Shown here: one piece after another, positions 36,245 through 44,816 of the stretch
Layout of the letters: every line of letters starts with the position of its first letter
Numbering within the stretch: the first letter of the stretch is position 1
DNA from: Hymenobacter telluris
GTDB lineage: Bacteria > Bacteroidota > Bacteroidia > Cytophagales > Hymenobacteraceae
Reading direction: 5' to 3'
DNA: 64,000 nucleotides
Assembly (NCBI RefSeq): GCF_017313265.1
Contig: NZ_JAFLQZ010000002.1
Location: forward strand, 372,001-436,000
Position numbers and translations under genes: made by a program
The notes under the pieces: generated by a model
What the model saw: only the letters and a program-made list of their open reading frames with translations
Database searches by the model: none
What the model was told of the DNA's origin: nothing

Positions 36245-37177
36245 TTATTTCACCAGCTCGGGCTTGGCCTCGGTGAGGTGCAGGAAGGTATCCTCCAGGC
36301 TGGGCTGCTCCAGGCGCAGGCCGTAGAGCGGCTGGCCCGCGGCTACCAGGGCGGCGGCTACTTCGGCGGTGTGCTGGTTGGATACCCACTGCAGCCAGAG
36401 CGTGCCGGGCGCGGTTGCCACGGCATCGGTAAGCAGGCGCGGCAGCAGGTTGCGGCAGGTGTCGGCGCTGGCGGTTTCCAGCACCAGCCGCGCCCGGCCG
36501 GTTTGCAGCTGCTGCAACTCCCGCAAGCTGCCCTGAAACACCAAACTGCCCAACTGAATCACGCCGACGTGGGTAGCCACCTTCTCGATTTCGCCGATGA
36601 GGTGGCTGCTGACCACAATGGTTTTGCCGTGCTGCTCACGCAACTCGCGCAGCAGTTCCCGCATTTCAATAATGCCGTTGGGGTCGAGGCCGTTGGTGGG
36701 TTCGTCGAGCAGCAGCAGGTCGGGGTCGGAGAGCAAAGCAATGGCCAGGCCCAGCCGCTGCCGCATGCCCAGCGAGTATTCGCGGGCTGGCCGGTGGGCG
36801 TTATCAGAGAGGCCGACCAGCGCCAGCACCTCGGCGGTGCGGCTGGCGGCTACGCCGCGCAGGCGGCGGGTGGCTTCCACGTTTTCGCGGCCCGTGAGGT
36901 GGTCGTAAAGCGAAGGGTTTTCGATGAGTGCGCCCACCCGGTTCAGCAAAGCCACCCGGTGCTGGGCTAAGTTGTGCCCGAACAAATGCACCGAACCCGC
37001 CGCCGGGCGCAACAGCCCCAGCAACAGCCGCATGGTAGTGCTTTTGCCGGCTCCGTTCGGCCCCAGGAAACCATAGATGCTGCCTGGCTCTACGAGCAAG
37101 TTCACATCGTGCAGGATGGGGCGCTTCCCGAAGCGGAAGGAGAGACTGCGGGTTTCGAGTAGAGGAGTGGTTGACAT
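36245..37177 (-). CDS. ABC transporter ATP-binding protein
   Basis: The 310-aa ATPase has Walker A GFLGPNGAGKST (about residue 40), Q-loop region GALIENPSLYDHLTGREN, signature EYSLGMRQRLGLA (about residue 136), Walker B DLLLLDEPTNGLDP and switch His in VVSSHLIGEIE. The C-terminal extension (about residues 215-310) resembles that of antibiotic-efflux ATPases (BcrA/NatA type). It is the first gene of a two-gene unit with the permease. It probably supports self-protection against a peptide antibiotic or lipid export; the substrate cannot be read from sequence. Confidence 0.93.
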   Translation of the reverse strand: MSTTPLLETRSLSFRFGKRPILHDVNLLVEPGSIYGFLGPNGAGKSTTMRLLLGLLRPAAGSVHLFGHNLAQHRVALLNRVGALIENPSLYDHLTGRENVEATRRLRGVAASRTAEVLALVGLSDNAHRPAREYSLGMRQRLGLAIALLSDPDLLLLDEPTNGLDPNGIIEMRELLRELREQHGKTIVVSSHLIGEIEKVATHVGVIQLGSLVFQGSLRELQQLQTGRARLVLETASADTCRNLLPRLLTDAVATAPGTLWLQWVSNQHTAEVAAALVAAGQPLYGLRLEQPSLEDTFLHLTEAKPELVK

Positions 37178-37242
37178 AACGATAGTGGGAGAAAGAAGAC
37201 GGAAGCAAACGTAAGGGAGCCGGCTATATCGGCGGAGCGCTA

Positions 37243-37391
37243 TTCAACCAACCTGCCCAACTGCGGTGGCAAAGCCCGGTTTTCACCGTTGAACCGCCCT
37301 GCTTATCGGTCCTAGCGGCCAGATGGCAACCGCAGGTCTGTTGGCGGCGCAAATGGGCGTGCTCGGTGGTGGAAAAGCCGGGTTGGTTGAA
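37243..37391. repeat. Palindromic element A with 11-bp terminal inverted repeats
   Basis: The 149-bp element starts ttcaaccaacc (37243-37253) and ends ggttggttgaa (37381-37391), perfect inverted repeats. It shares inner blocks tagcggcc (37313-37320) and gttggcggcgca (37340-37351) with element B on the other side of the metallophosphoesterase gene. It has no ORF of its own and looks like a MITE-type sequence. No target-site duplication is obvious. Confidence 0.7.
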
Positions 37392-37434
37392 GTAATATCC
37401 TGCGGCAATCCACAACCTGGACTACTGTACCCAC

Positions 37435-38622
37435 TCATAATGCGCGTTTCTGCCCCCGCTGATTGATTTCGTAGCCGCGCCCATTTTCCAGCCACAGGCC
37501 CGCAACGTAGCCCTGCCGAAACTGCTCGGCATGTGGCAAATCAATAGCCAGCACACGGCCTTGGTACAGCGGGGTAATCCGGTCAACCAAAGTGTGGCCC
37601 AGCACTAGGCGCGTTGCCTGAAACTGGCGCAGAATGCCGGTCAATTCGGGTGCCGTTATTTGTTGCTGCACCAGCCCCCGGTACCACATCGGCCCCTCTC
37701 GCCCAAACAACAGCTCCACCGTGCCGCCTTGTTGCAGGGTGGATAAGCGGTTTTCGCCTAAGTGGCGCCGGACGGTTTGGTTGATGGTTTCCAACGACAG
37801 CCCTGCCCGCGCCACGGCCGGGCTAATGCCGCCGTGCAGCAATAGGGTGGTGCCTAGCTGCTCTACCACGTTTTTGGTGCGCAGCCAGCGGCCCAGCTCG
37901 GTGTCGGGGCCGTAGAGCTGGGGTAGTGGGGTGCGTAGAGCCTGGGCCACGGCTTTGTATTTGTAGCGCACATCGTCTTGGTCGCCGCGCAGGTTCATGT
38001 CTTCGTGGTTGCCCAGGAGATAGTGCACCTGCCCGCCCGCCTGCGCTGCTTCTTGCTCCAGCTTGTAAATCAGCCACAGGCACTCTGTAACGTACAGCCC
38101 CCGGTCGAAAAAGTCGCCGACCAGCACTAAATGGCCGGTGCCAAACTGCCACTGCAAGGCCGTATCTACCACGCCCGCCCCGCGCAGCAGCGCCCGAAAC
38201 GCCGGGAAATCACCTTCTATATCCGAAACGGCCAGTAGGCGCGTGGGCATGGCGTAGCGCGTAGGAGGCACAGTCAGGCGCGGTTGCAACTGGAAGGAAA
38301 ACGTGTCGTGGGTGGCGGCTACGGTGCAGCGGAACCGCCGGCACAGCCGTTGCTGGGTCGGTACACTGTCGTTGCTAACTACCAACGAGGTATCCTGCTG
38401 CCGGATGTGCTGGTCTATCACGTAGCCATTGCGGTAACTCAGATAGGGGCCATCGGAAGTCAGGCGAGAGGTGTCGGCGCCGCGGTAGTTATGCTCTAGG
38501 GAGCCATAGGGTGTTTTCAGGCGCAATTCTCCGGCCCAGATGTTCCAGGCCAGGTAGGCGCCCGCCAGCAAAAGCAGACTGGTGGTAGCGAGTAAAACGC
38601 GTTTGAGGGTACGCAGAAGCAT
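37435..38622 (-). CDS. Membrane-anchored metallophosphoesterase
   Basis: ATG 38622 (MLLRTLKRVLLATTSLLLLAGAYLAW) gives 395 aa with an N-terminal membrane anchor; the frame open from 38694 would begin within repeat B. The calcineurin-like signature is complete: DIEGDFPAFRALL (DxH replaced by DxE, as in Shewanella-type phosphatases), GDFFDRG, GNHEDMN and LHGGI, plus GHTLVDR. It is probably a periplasm-facing Ser/Thr or small-molecule phosphatase of the PPP-like group. It is the only gene between repeats A and B. Confidence 0.87.
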   Translation of the reverse strand: MLLRTLKRVLLATTSLLLLAGAYLAWNIWAGELRLKTPYGSLEHNYRGADTSRLTSDGPYLSYRNGYVIDQHIRQQDTSLVVSNDSVPTQQRLCRRFRCTVAATHDTFSFQLQPRLTVPPTRYAMPTRLLAVSDIEGDFPAFRALLRGAGVVDTALQWQFGTGHLVLVGDFFDRGLYVTECLWLIYKLEQEAAQAGGQVHYLLGNHEDMNLRGDQDDVRYKYKAVAQALRTPLPQLYGPDTELGRWLRTKNVVEQLGTTLLLHGGISPAVARAGLSLETINQTVRRHLGENRLSTLQQGGTVELLFGREGPMWYRGLVQQQITAPELTGILRQFQATRLVLGHTLVDRITPLYQGRVLAIDLPHAEQFRQGYVAGLWLENGRGYEINQRGQKRAL

Positions 38623-38693
38623 AGGCTGTAGTGCATAAAGTGGAAAGAAACGAGCAGCAAACTGTCGGCTTCCGCAAAATCCGCCTTGTGTCA

Positions 38694-38831
38694 TTCAACC
38701 AACCCCTGAGTTGGCCCCCGCAACAGACCTTTCAGCCGGTTGAAAGCCGGTGGCGGAACCTTTGCACTATGCGCCACCCGTTAGCGGCCCGGTGCAGACC
38801 GTTGGCGGCGCACACAACCAGGTTCATTGAA
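38694..38831. repeat. Palindromic element B, related to element A
   Basis: This 138-bp sequence starts ttcaaccaacc (38694-38704), identical to A, and ends ggttcattgaa (38821-38831), which matches the A terminus at 9 of 11 bases. The shared inner blocks are tagcggcc (38782-38789) and gttggcggcgca (38801-38812). It lies between the divergent metallophosphoesterase and LytS genes. Confidence 0.65.
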
Positions 38832-38871
38832 AACTAGACCCCAACGGATAGCAAATGCTGTATTTTCAGGC

Positions 38872-40041
38872 ATGGAAGTATCGTCTGTACTAGCCGTTGG
38901 GGGCACTAATAAGGAAGCAGCGGCTGATCCGGCAAGAGGTTGGAAGCACCGGCTGCAAACCGTACGGCGCCTCGACTGGTGGCCTCGCTCCGAAGAAGCC
39001 GCGGTGCCTATGTGGGTGCATGGGCTATTTTGGGGCCTGCTGCTGTTCTTTGATGGTCTGATTATCTTTTTCGATTACACTAACCCTAAAAACCAACAGC
39101 CCTTAGAGTACCTGCTGCTGCGCGCCGTCTTTACAGATGTGCTGTCGGCCATCCTGTTCTATACCAATTGGATGGTGCTGATTCCGCGCACTTTGAGCCG
39201 CGGCCGGCTATGGCCCTACGTGGCGGGGGTGTTGCTCTTGGTACTGGCCTATATCCCGTTGCGGTTTGGGGTGTCCTGGATGGTAAAAGGCGCGGCCGAA
39301 GACGTGCACGATAAGCAACGGGCCCTCAGCATGCTAGTGCCTTATGGCGTGATGGGCTTAATGGCTATTTTCCTTAGCTCGGCGCTACGCATCACCGGCG
39401 ACTACCTGCGGGGGCAGCGCAACCGCCGCGAAATGGAGCGTCAGCAGCTGCTTATCGAGCTGGCCATGCTGAAAACCCAGATCAACCCACACTTTCTGTT
39501 CAACACGCTCAACAACATCTACTCCCTCACCAGCCGCAAATCCGACAAGGCTCCGGAAGCCGTGCTGCGCCTCTCGGAAATTATGCGCTACCTGCTCTAC
39601 GAAAGCAGCACCGACACCGTGCCGCTCAGCCGCGAGCTAGCCCACCTGCGCAGCTTCCTGGACTTGCAGCGCCTCCGGTTGTCGGCCACGGCCCAGGAGG
39701 CCATTCAGCTAACCGTAACGGGCGCGCCCGCCGACTGTGCCTACCCCATTGCGCCGCTGCTGCTGCTGCCACTAGTGGAAAACGCCTTCAAGCACGGCGA
39801 CTTGGCCGCCCGCCCCGTGGCCGTGCACATCACGCTGGATTTAGCGGCCGATGGCCAGCTACGGTTTTCGGTGCTCAACCACGTTGCTGCCGCCGATGCC
39901 GAGCGGGAACTGCCTAATCAGCCCGGTGGCGTCGGCCTCGTGAACTTGCGCCGCCGCCTGGCGCTGCTCTACCCCGGCCGCCATACCCTGGAAGTGCAAA
40001 CTCCCCCCGGCCAGCACTTGGTTACGCTGATTTTAGGGTAG
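38872..40041 (+). CDS. LytS-family sensor histidine kinase
   Basis: ATG 38872 (MEVSSVLAVGGTNKE) gives 389 aa; the TTG at 38827 lies within repeat B. Four membrane segments (about residues 60-200) precede the His_kinase domain: LKTQINPHFLFNTLNNIYSLT holds the phospho-acceptor His (NPHFLFN), then a HATPase with LLLPLVENAFKHG and GGVGLVNLRRRLALLYPG. There is no extracellular sensing domain, so signals are probably sensed within the membrane. It pairs with the LytTR regulator 100 bases downstream. The last codons and TAG stop lie in a palindromic repeat. Confidence 0.92.
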   Translation: MEVSSVLAVGGTNKEAAADPARGWKHRLQTVRRLDWWPRSEEAAVPMWVHGLFWGLLLFFDGLIIFFDYTNPKNQQPLEYLLLRAVFTDVLSAILFYTNWMVLIPRTLSRGRLWPYVAGVLLLVLAYIPLRFGVSWMVKGAAEDVHDKQRALSMLVPYGVMGLMAIFLSSALRITGDYLRGQRNRREMERQQLLIELAMLKTQINPHFLFNTLNNIYSLTSRKSDKAPEAVLRLSEIMRYLLYESSTDTVPLSRELAHLRSFLDLQRLRLSATAQEAIQLTVTGAPADCAYPIAPLLLLPLVENAFKHGDLAARPVAVHITLDLAADGQLRFSVLNHVAAADAERELPNQPGGVGLVNLRRRLALLYPGRHTLEVQTPPGQHLVTLILG

Positions 40042-40133
40042 GAGGGTGAGGGGGTAGGAGTTAATGTGCTTGAAAGTCTATTACCTCCATGCCTTCATAT
40101 CCTCCTACCTTCATGACCCTCCTACCCTTAAAA
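40032..40133. repeat. Palindromic repeat covering the LytS stop codon
   Basis: agggtaggagggt (40035-40047) faces accctcctaccct (40116-40128), 13 bases perfect; an inner ggtaggag/ctcctacc pair adds a second stem. The TAG stop of LytS (40039-40041) is inside the left arm, and the element ends 8 bases before the response-regulator ATG, so it occupies the whole spacer of the operon. Confidence 0.75.
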
Positions 40134-40140
40134 TATATCT

Positions 40141-40875
40141 ATGACGTGCGTTATTCTCGACGATGAGCCGCTGGCCCTGGATTTATTGGCCGACTATTGC
40201 GCGCAGGTGCCCGGTTTGAAGCTGCTGGGCCAGTTTGATGAGGCGCTGGTGGGCTTGGCTTTCCTGCAAGACAACCCCGTGGATGTAGTATTCCTCGATA
40301 TTCACATGCCGCGCCTCACGGGCTTGCAGCTGGCGCAGCTACTACCGCAGCCCGGCCCGCGCATCATCTTCACCACCGCCTACGACCAGTACGCCGTGCG
40401 CAGCTACGAGCTAAACGCCACTGATTACCTGCTGAAGCCGGTAGCTTTCGAGCGGTTCGTGCAGGCCGTGCAGAAGGTCCGGCAACAGCTGGCGCCGGCT
40501 GCTACTCCTGCTGTTCCTGCTGCGCCCCCGGTTGCGGAGGTGTACCCAACCACACCCGACGCCATGTTCGTGAAGAACGAGCACCGCTTGCAGCGCGTCG
40601 CCTTCGACGACATTCTCTACATCGAGGGCATGAAAGAGTACCTCATGATTTACACCACTACCGGTAAGGTGCTCACGTTGCAGTCGTTCCGCAGGGTGGA
40701 AGAGGTGCTGCCGCCCGAGCGGTTTGCGCGCATCCACAAATCCTTTCTGGTATCTATGAGCCGCATCGAGCACGTGGAGCGGGGCAAAGTGCAGGTGGCC
40801 GGCCGCCTGCTGCCCATCGGCGACACCTACCGCGAGTCGTTTGCCGCCCTCATTCGGACTTGGCAGCAGCTCTAA
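40141..40875 (+). CDS. LytTR-family response regulator
   Basis: The 244-aa protein has a receiver domain (residues 1-118) with acidic pocket DDEP (residues 8-11), phospho-acceptor Asp in VVFLDIHMP (about residue 54), Thr in IFTTAYDQYAV and Lys in DYLLKPV. The LytTR DNA-binding domain is at residues 140-244 (LQRVAFDDILYIEGMKEYL, RIHKSFLVSMSRIEHVE). It binds DNA as a dimer once phosphorylated by the upstream LytS kinase. Targets are unknown; the linker is Ala/Pro-rich. Confidence 0.94.
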   Translation: MTCVILDDEPLALDLLADYCAQVPGLKLLGQFDEALVGLAFLQDNPVDVVFLDIHMPRLTGLQLAQLLPQPGPRIIFTTAYDQYAVRSYELNATDYLLKPVAFERFVQAVQKVRQQLAPAATPAVPAAPPVAEVYPTTPDAMFVKNEHRLQRVAFDDILYIEGMKEYLMIYTTTGKVLTLQSFRRVEEVLPPERFARIHKSFLVSMSRIEHVERGKVQVAGRLLPIGDTYRESFAALIRTWQQL

Positions 40876-40937
40876 CAGTGCCAAAGCCTTGTGCTGCTGT
40901 GCTACCGGCGCCAGCAAACGAGTAGGGTAAAATAACA

Positions 40938-40967
40938 CCAGCCACTCCTTTTGCAAGAAGTGGCTGG
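40938..40967. terminator. Hairpin between the LytTR gene and wrbA
   Basis: ccagccactcctt pairs with aagaagtggctgg (one mismatch) with a 4-base loop, between convergent genes. A T-rich stretch follows on the minus strand, so it may serve wrbA. Confidence 0.55.
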
Positions 40968-41034
40968 GTACAGGTTGCAATGGTGTGCGGGAACAGTGCT
41001 ATTATTTGTAATCCAAGTGCTAAATTAAATGAAA

Positions 41035-41649
41035 TTATTTAACTGCTAGCTTCTTGGCAATTTCGGAGGTATGGCGGCCCTGGTAACGGGCACCTTCCAA
41101 TTCGTTGGCACTTGGCTGCCGCTCACCCTGGCCACCGGCCACGGTGCTGGCACCGTAGGGCGTGCCACCCGTTACTTCCTCGTGGCCCATCTGGCCCTGC
41201 CAAGCGTAGGGCAACCCTACAATCACGAAGCCGTGGTGCAGCAACTCGGTATGGAACGCGCGGAGCGTGGTTTCCTGGCCGCCGTGCTGGGTGGCGGTGC
41301 TCACGAAGGCGCTGCCTACTTTGCCTACCAAGGCGCCTTTGGCCCATAGTCCGCCGGTGCTGTCCATGAAAGCCTGCATCTGGCCGCACAGGTTGCCGTA
41401 GCGCGTAGGCGTGCCAAACACAATGTTGTCGTACTCCACCAGCTCGTCGGGGTTAGCCACCGGAATGTGCTCGAAGGCCTTCTGCGCACCGGTTGCGCCG
41501 GTTTTGTCGAGTACCTCCTGGGGCAGCGTTTCGGGCACGCGCTTAATCACCACTTCGTTGCCTTCCACTTCGCGGGCGCCTTCGGCAATGGCTTCTGCCA
41601 GCTTGTACACGTGGCCGTAGGTGGAGTAAAAAAGGATTAGGGTCTTCAT
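41035..41649 (-). CDS. wrbA: NAD(P)H:quinone oxidoreductase (WrbA)
   Basis: The 204-aa flavodoxin-like protein begins [20 protein letters not shown], the FMN phosphate loop of Wrb[19 protein letters not shown] (about residue 78) is the family-specific stretch, with [12 protein letters not shown] and [25 protein letters not shown] following. It reduces quinones by two electrons and guards against oxidative stress; it works as a tetramer. Length matches the family exactly. A single-gene unit. Confidence 0.95.
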   Translation of the reverse strand: MKTLILFYSTYGHVYKLAEAIAEGAREVEGNEVVIKRVPETLPQEVLDKTGATGAQKAFEHIPVANPDELVEYDNIVFGTPTRYGNLCGQMQAFMDSTGGLWAKGALVGKVGSAFVSTATQHGGQETTLRAFHTELLHHGFVIVGLPYAWQGQMGHEEVTGGTPYGASTVAGGQGERQPSANELEGARYQGRHTSEIAKKLAVK

Positions 41650-42034
41650 GAAAGGGAGGGTTAGATGAGAGAAAGGAAATCAACTGCCTGTTGGAAACGC
41701 AGCCAAGCTAATCATATTGAGCGGTTATACGATGCAAACATATGTAGGTACATTTTATGGCAAATATATTTCGTAAAATAAATATTCTCTAGGCTGAAAA
41801 GCTTGTACCAACCACCCGCAATAAAAAAGTGGCGCCGTGCCACTACCGCATGCAACCGTAGCCGGCAGGTGCGGGCTCTAGTAGTTGTAGCCGGCTTTAT
41901 AGGAGGCCGGCGCTGGTATTTTGTTTAGTTAGCTTGCGGCCTATGCAACTTATATACGTTCAACGCGCAGCACCCCAACCGGATATTCGGTTTGAGGGCG
42001 CACACGGTACCGGCTTCGGAAGCCGGGTGGCGCA
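41650..42034. other. Divergent intergenic region upstream of wrbA and an ECF sigma factor
   Basis: Both flanking genes read away from this 385-base gap, so it must hold two promoters. The part near wrbA is AT-rich (41720-41800) and carries loose dyads such as taggtacattttatg. No certain operator, small gene or terminator is visible. Confidence 0.45.
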
Positions 42035-42733
42035 ATGAGTGCGCTTTCGTCTTTGGCACTGCGGCCCTCCAACGGGTTGCGGGGGCTGCTAGCCGGTGCG
42101 TCTGCATCGTCGTCATCGTCGACTGAGGCTTTCACTTCGCCTGTTCCTACCGTGCGCCAACTCACGCCGCCTTCCCAGCTAAGCGAGGCCGAACTAATTG
42201 ATGGTTGCTTAGCCGGCAGCCGGCTGATGCAGAAGTATTTATACGAGCGGTTCTCGGGCCGGATGATGGCTGTGTGCCTGCGCTACGCCCAAACCACCTT
42301 CGAGGCCGAAGACGTGTTGCAGGAAGGCTTTATCACCGTGTTCCGTAACTTAGGCAGCTTCCGCCGCGAATGTCCGCTGGAGTTTTGGATCCGTCGTATT
42401 ATGGTAAACGCCGCCTTGCGCCAGCACCGCCGCAATGCGCCGCTGGTAGCCGTAAGCGAGGGCGAATACCCGGAAGAGCTTGCCGGCGAGGAATTTACGC
42501 TGGCGAATTACGGTTTCGAGGATCTGCTGGCTATTGTGCAAGAGCTGGCCCCGCGCTACCGGATGGTGTTCAACCTGTTCGCCATCGAAGGCTACGGCCA
42601 CAAAGAAATTGGGGAGATGCTGGGCATCTCCGAAGGCACCAGTAAATCACAGTACTCCCGGGCACGGGCAATTTTGAAGTCGAAAATCGAGCGTCTCGAC
42701 GCACAATCCAAGCATGGCCACTTCCGCACCTAA
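42035..42733 (+). CDS. ECF RNA polymerase sigma factor
   Basis: The 232-aa protein has a poorly conserved Ser/Ala-rich N terminus of about 50 residues, then region 2 (QKYLYERFSGRMMAVCLRYA, EDVLQEGFITVFRNLGSFRR, FWIRRIMVNAALRQHRR) and region 4 (YRMVFNLFAIEGYGHKEIGEMLGISEGTSKSQYSRARAIL). It directs RNA polymerase to an envelope- or stress-related regulon. Its last 20 bases overlap the next gene, which starts at 42714, implying translational coupling to a membrane protein that is a likely anti-sigma partner. An in-frame later start near residue 50 is possible. Confidence 0.9.
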   Translation: MSALSSLALRPSNGLRGLLAGASASSSSSTEAFTSPVPTVRQLTPPSQLSEAELIDGCLAGSRLMQKYLYERFSGRMMAVCLRYAQTTFEAEDVLQEGFITVFRNLGSFRRECPLEFWIRRIMVNAALRQHRRNAPLVAVSEGEYPEELAGEEFTLANYGFEDLLAIVQELAPRYRMVFNLFAIEGYGHKEIGEMLGISEGTSKSQYSRARAILKSKIERLDAQSKHGHFRT

Positions 42734-44357
42734 TCCTACTCCCGACCCACGGCCTACCGGCGACCTGGAGCATCTGTTTCGGCAGAAGTTTGCAGAAGCC
42801 GAAGTGACGCCGCGTGCCGGTCTCTGGGAGCAACTCGACCACGAGCTGCTTGTTGAGCAAAACAATACCTACCGGCGCAAGCTGGCCTGGCACCGCTGGG
42901 TGGCCGCGGCCTGCCTGTTGCTGTTCTTCAGCGCAAGCGGCTGGGCCATCCTGCACAAATGGCAGGATACCACCTCTGGCCTGGCCGGCCGCAGTGCCAG
43001 CACTACGGATGTCCGCACCGGTATAGCAGCCAACGGCCAATCCGGTGCCACCACAGCAGCTCCCAACGCCGATGCTCTTTCTGGCGCCGAAAGCCGCCTA
43101 TCTGCTGGCAGCACTTCGGCAGACACCAACAGCGGACTGCTGGCCTCAGAGGGGGAATACGCCGCTACTGATGCCGCCCGCTCAGCCGCAACCACCACAT
43201 ACGGAGCCTATGCCGCCCAGGTAGCTGCTGCCAGCCAAGCTACGGCAGGCGCCAGCCGCCGCAACCAGTCGCGTGTGGTGCGCGCTTATCAAAACGAGGA
43301 TGGAGCCGCCGAATCGGTATTCGCCGCCAGCCGCTACTCGAACTCGTCTGCCAGCCTGGCGGCTCAATTGGGCATTGGCTATGCCACCGAAAGCAATGCG
43401 GGCCTGCTGGGCTGGAACGGGCTGGCACCGCGCTTTGCCAACCTGCGTGGCGGCTGGCTGGGTGCCCGCCCCGATACGCTCAAGGCCTCGTTGCTGGCCG
43501 TGCCGCAGCCGGGTGCCCTGGCCGCCGTTAAAGATGAAACCCAACCGCCCGCCAAGCAGTGGCGCCGGTTGCGCCTAGGCGCTAGCTACGCCGCCGCGGC
43601 TTACAACCCCAACATCAATTTCTCGCACAGCGACGGCCGCGTGCAGGCTGATGCCGTAACCAACGCCCTGCGCAACTACTACCAGGACGACGCCGAAACC
43701 GAATACCGCCGCAACCTGAAGGCCAGCCTCAGCCAGCGCGTAGCCGTTACGGCCGCGTACGCCCTCAACAAGCACTGGACGCTGGTTTCCGGCGTGGAAG
43801 CCGCCGAGCAGCACGCTACTTCCGCCACCAGCTACGGCTTTATTGATGGCCGCCAAGTGAGCCGCCAGGTTGCCGATTTGTTTGTCAACCGTGGTAATAG
43901 CAACGGCTTCAGTCCGTTGCTGGCGGCAGTAGCCCCAGCACCTGCCCGCAAAACCTCGTACCGCTACCGGACTATGGCCGTGCCAGTGGAAATTCGCTAT
44001 GGCTCCGCTAAGCCGGGTACTTCGCTCTACGCCAAAGTGGGGGCAGCCGTCGGGTTGCTGCTCGGCACTCGCTCGGAGTTGGAAGGCTCTCCCGAGGCTA
44101 CCCGGCTGTACTCCCTCACCTCTTCCGATTCGCCGTATCGGCAGGTGCAAACCTCGGTGCGGGGTGGCGCCGGGGTGCGCTATCAGCCTGCGGCGGCTAG
44201 CTGGAGCTTGGCGTTGGGTACTACCACCGAAGTCGGCCTGACCACGCTCAATGCCAATCCCAGTCAGCGCGCCCTCAACCAGGCCCGCCCGTACAGCATT
44301 GGCATCGAGGCTAGCGTGGATTTTGGTAGCGCGAAACCCGCTGCCTCCATGCCATAA
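42714..44357 (+). CDS. Membrane-anchored protein with C-terminal beta-barrel-like domain, possible anti-sigma factor
   Basis: The 547-aa protein overlaps the sigma gene by 20 bases. Residues 1-60 form a short cytoplasmic-type segment (EHLFRQKFAEAEVTPRAGLWEQLDHELL), a pattern seen in Bacteroidota proteins encoded next to sigma factors. A single membrane helix follows (VAAACLLLFFSASGWAIL, about residues 63-80). Residues 85-290 are an Ala/Ser/Thr-rich linker. The rest (RRLRLGASYAAAAYNPN, SYRYRTMAVPVEIRYGS, SLYAKVGAAVGLLLG) looks like an outer-membrane beta-barrel domain. It could span the envelope and signal to the sigma factor. Function is inferred from architecture only. Confidence 0.7.
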   Translation: MATSAPNPTPDPRPTGDLEHLFRQKFAEAEVTPRAGLWEQLDHELLVEQNNTYRRKLAWHRWVAAACLLLFFSASGWAILHKWQDTTSGLAGRSASTTDVRTGIAANGQSGATTAAPNADALSGAESRLSAGSTSADTNSGLLASEGEYAATDAARSAATTTYGAYAAQVAAASQATAGASRRNQSRVVRAYQNEDGAAESVFAASRYSNSSASLAAQLGIGYATESNAGLLGWNGLAPRFANLRGGWLGARPDTLKASLLAVPQPGALAAVKDETQPPAKQWRRLRLGASYAAAAYNPNINFSHSDGRVQADAVTNALRNYYQDDAETEYRRNLKASLSQRVAVTAAYALNKHWTLVSGVEAAEQHATSATSYGFIDGRQVSRQVADLFVNRGNSNGFSPLLAAVAPAPARKTSYRYRTMAVPVEIRYGSAKPGTSLYAKVGAAVGLLLGTRSELEGSPEATRLYSLTSSDSPYRQVQTSVRGGAGVRYQPAAASWSLALGTTTEVGLTTLNANPSQRALNQARPYSIGIEASVDFGSAKPAASMP

Positions 44358-44388
44358 TGAATGACAGTTTCTTGCCTTTTTCTAGTGT

Positions 44389-44769
44389 ATGCTTCGAATT
44401 TTTACCTGCTTGATCGTTGGGCTCTCCTCACTGTTCGTTACGGCGTGTAGCTCCGTAGCCGACGATGACGTAAGCCCCGCCTGCATCAGCAATTTTACGG
44501 ATACGCTCATTGCCCAACTCCTGGCTCAGCCCAAGCAGAACCCAGTTGCCGAAATCACGCAGTACACCTACCAAGGCCAAACGGTGTACCTCGTAACAGG
44601 GGGCAGCACAGCCGGCGCGGCGGGCACCACGCTCAACTACCTGTTCGATACCTGCGGCAACATACTCTGTGCGGCCACGGGTGGCCCCAACGGCCAGGGC
44701 GACGGCCGCTGCCCTGGCTTTCAGACCAACGCCACCAACCCGGTTTTGGTCTGGCGTGACCCACGCTAA
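44389..44769 (+). CDS. Small lipoprotein, DUF6970-like, copy 1
   Basis: The 126-aa protein has a lipobox (LFVTACSS). The core reads QPKQNPVAEITQYTYQGQTVYLVTGG, then YLFDTCGNILCAATGG, GQGDGRCPGF and ends LVWRDPR. This pattern is shared with the next gene and fits a Bacteroidota family of small secreted domains with unknown function. Cysteines in the core probably form disulfides; copy 1 lacks the CC pair seen in copy 2. It lies 31 bases after the barrel protein gene and is probably in the same transcript. Confidence 0.75.
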   Translation: MLRIFTCLIVGLSSLFVTACSSVADDDVSPACISNFTDTLIAQLLAQPKQNPVAEITQYTYQGQTVYLVTGGSTAGAAGTTLNYLFDTCGNILCAATGGPNGQGDGRCPGFQTNATNPVLVWRDPR

Positions 44770-44816
44770 AGAGCAGCTATAGTAGTTGCTAGTATCCGCC
44801 CTGATTTGTACGAACT

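Noticed and set aside
37243..38831. The two elements around the metallophosphoesterase gene as integron attC sites
   Set aside because: The ends do not match the RYYYAAC and GTTRRRY core sites, no integrase is nearby, and only one gene is involved.
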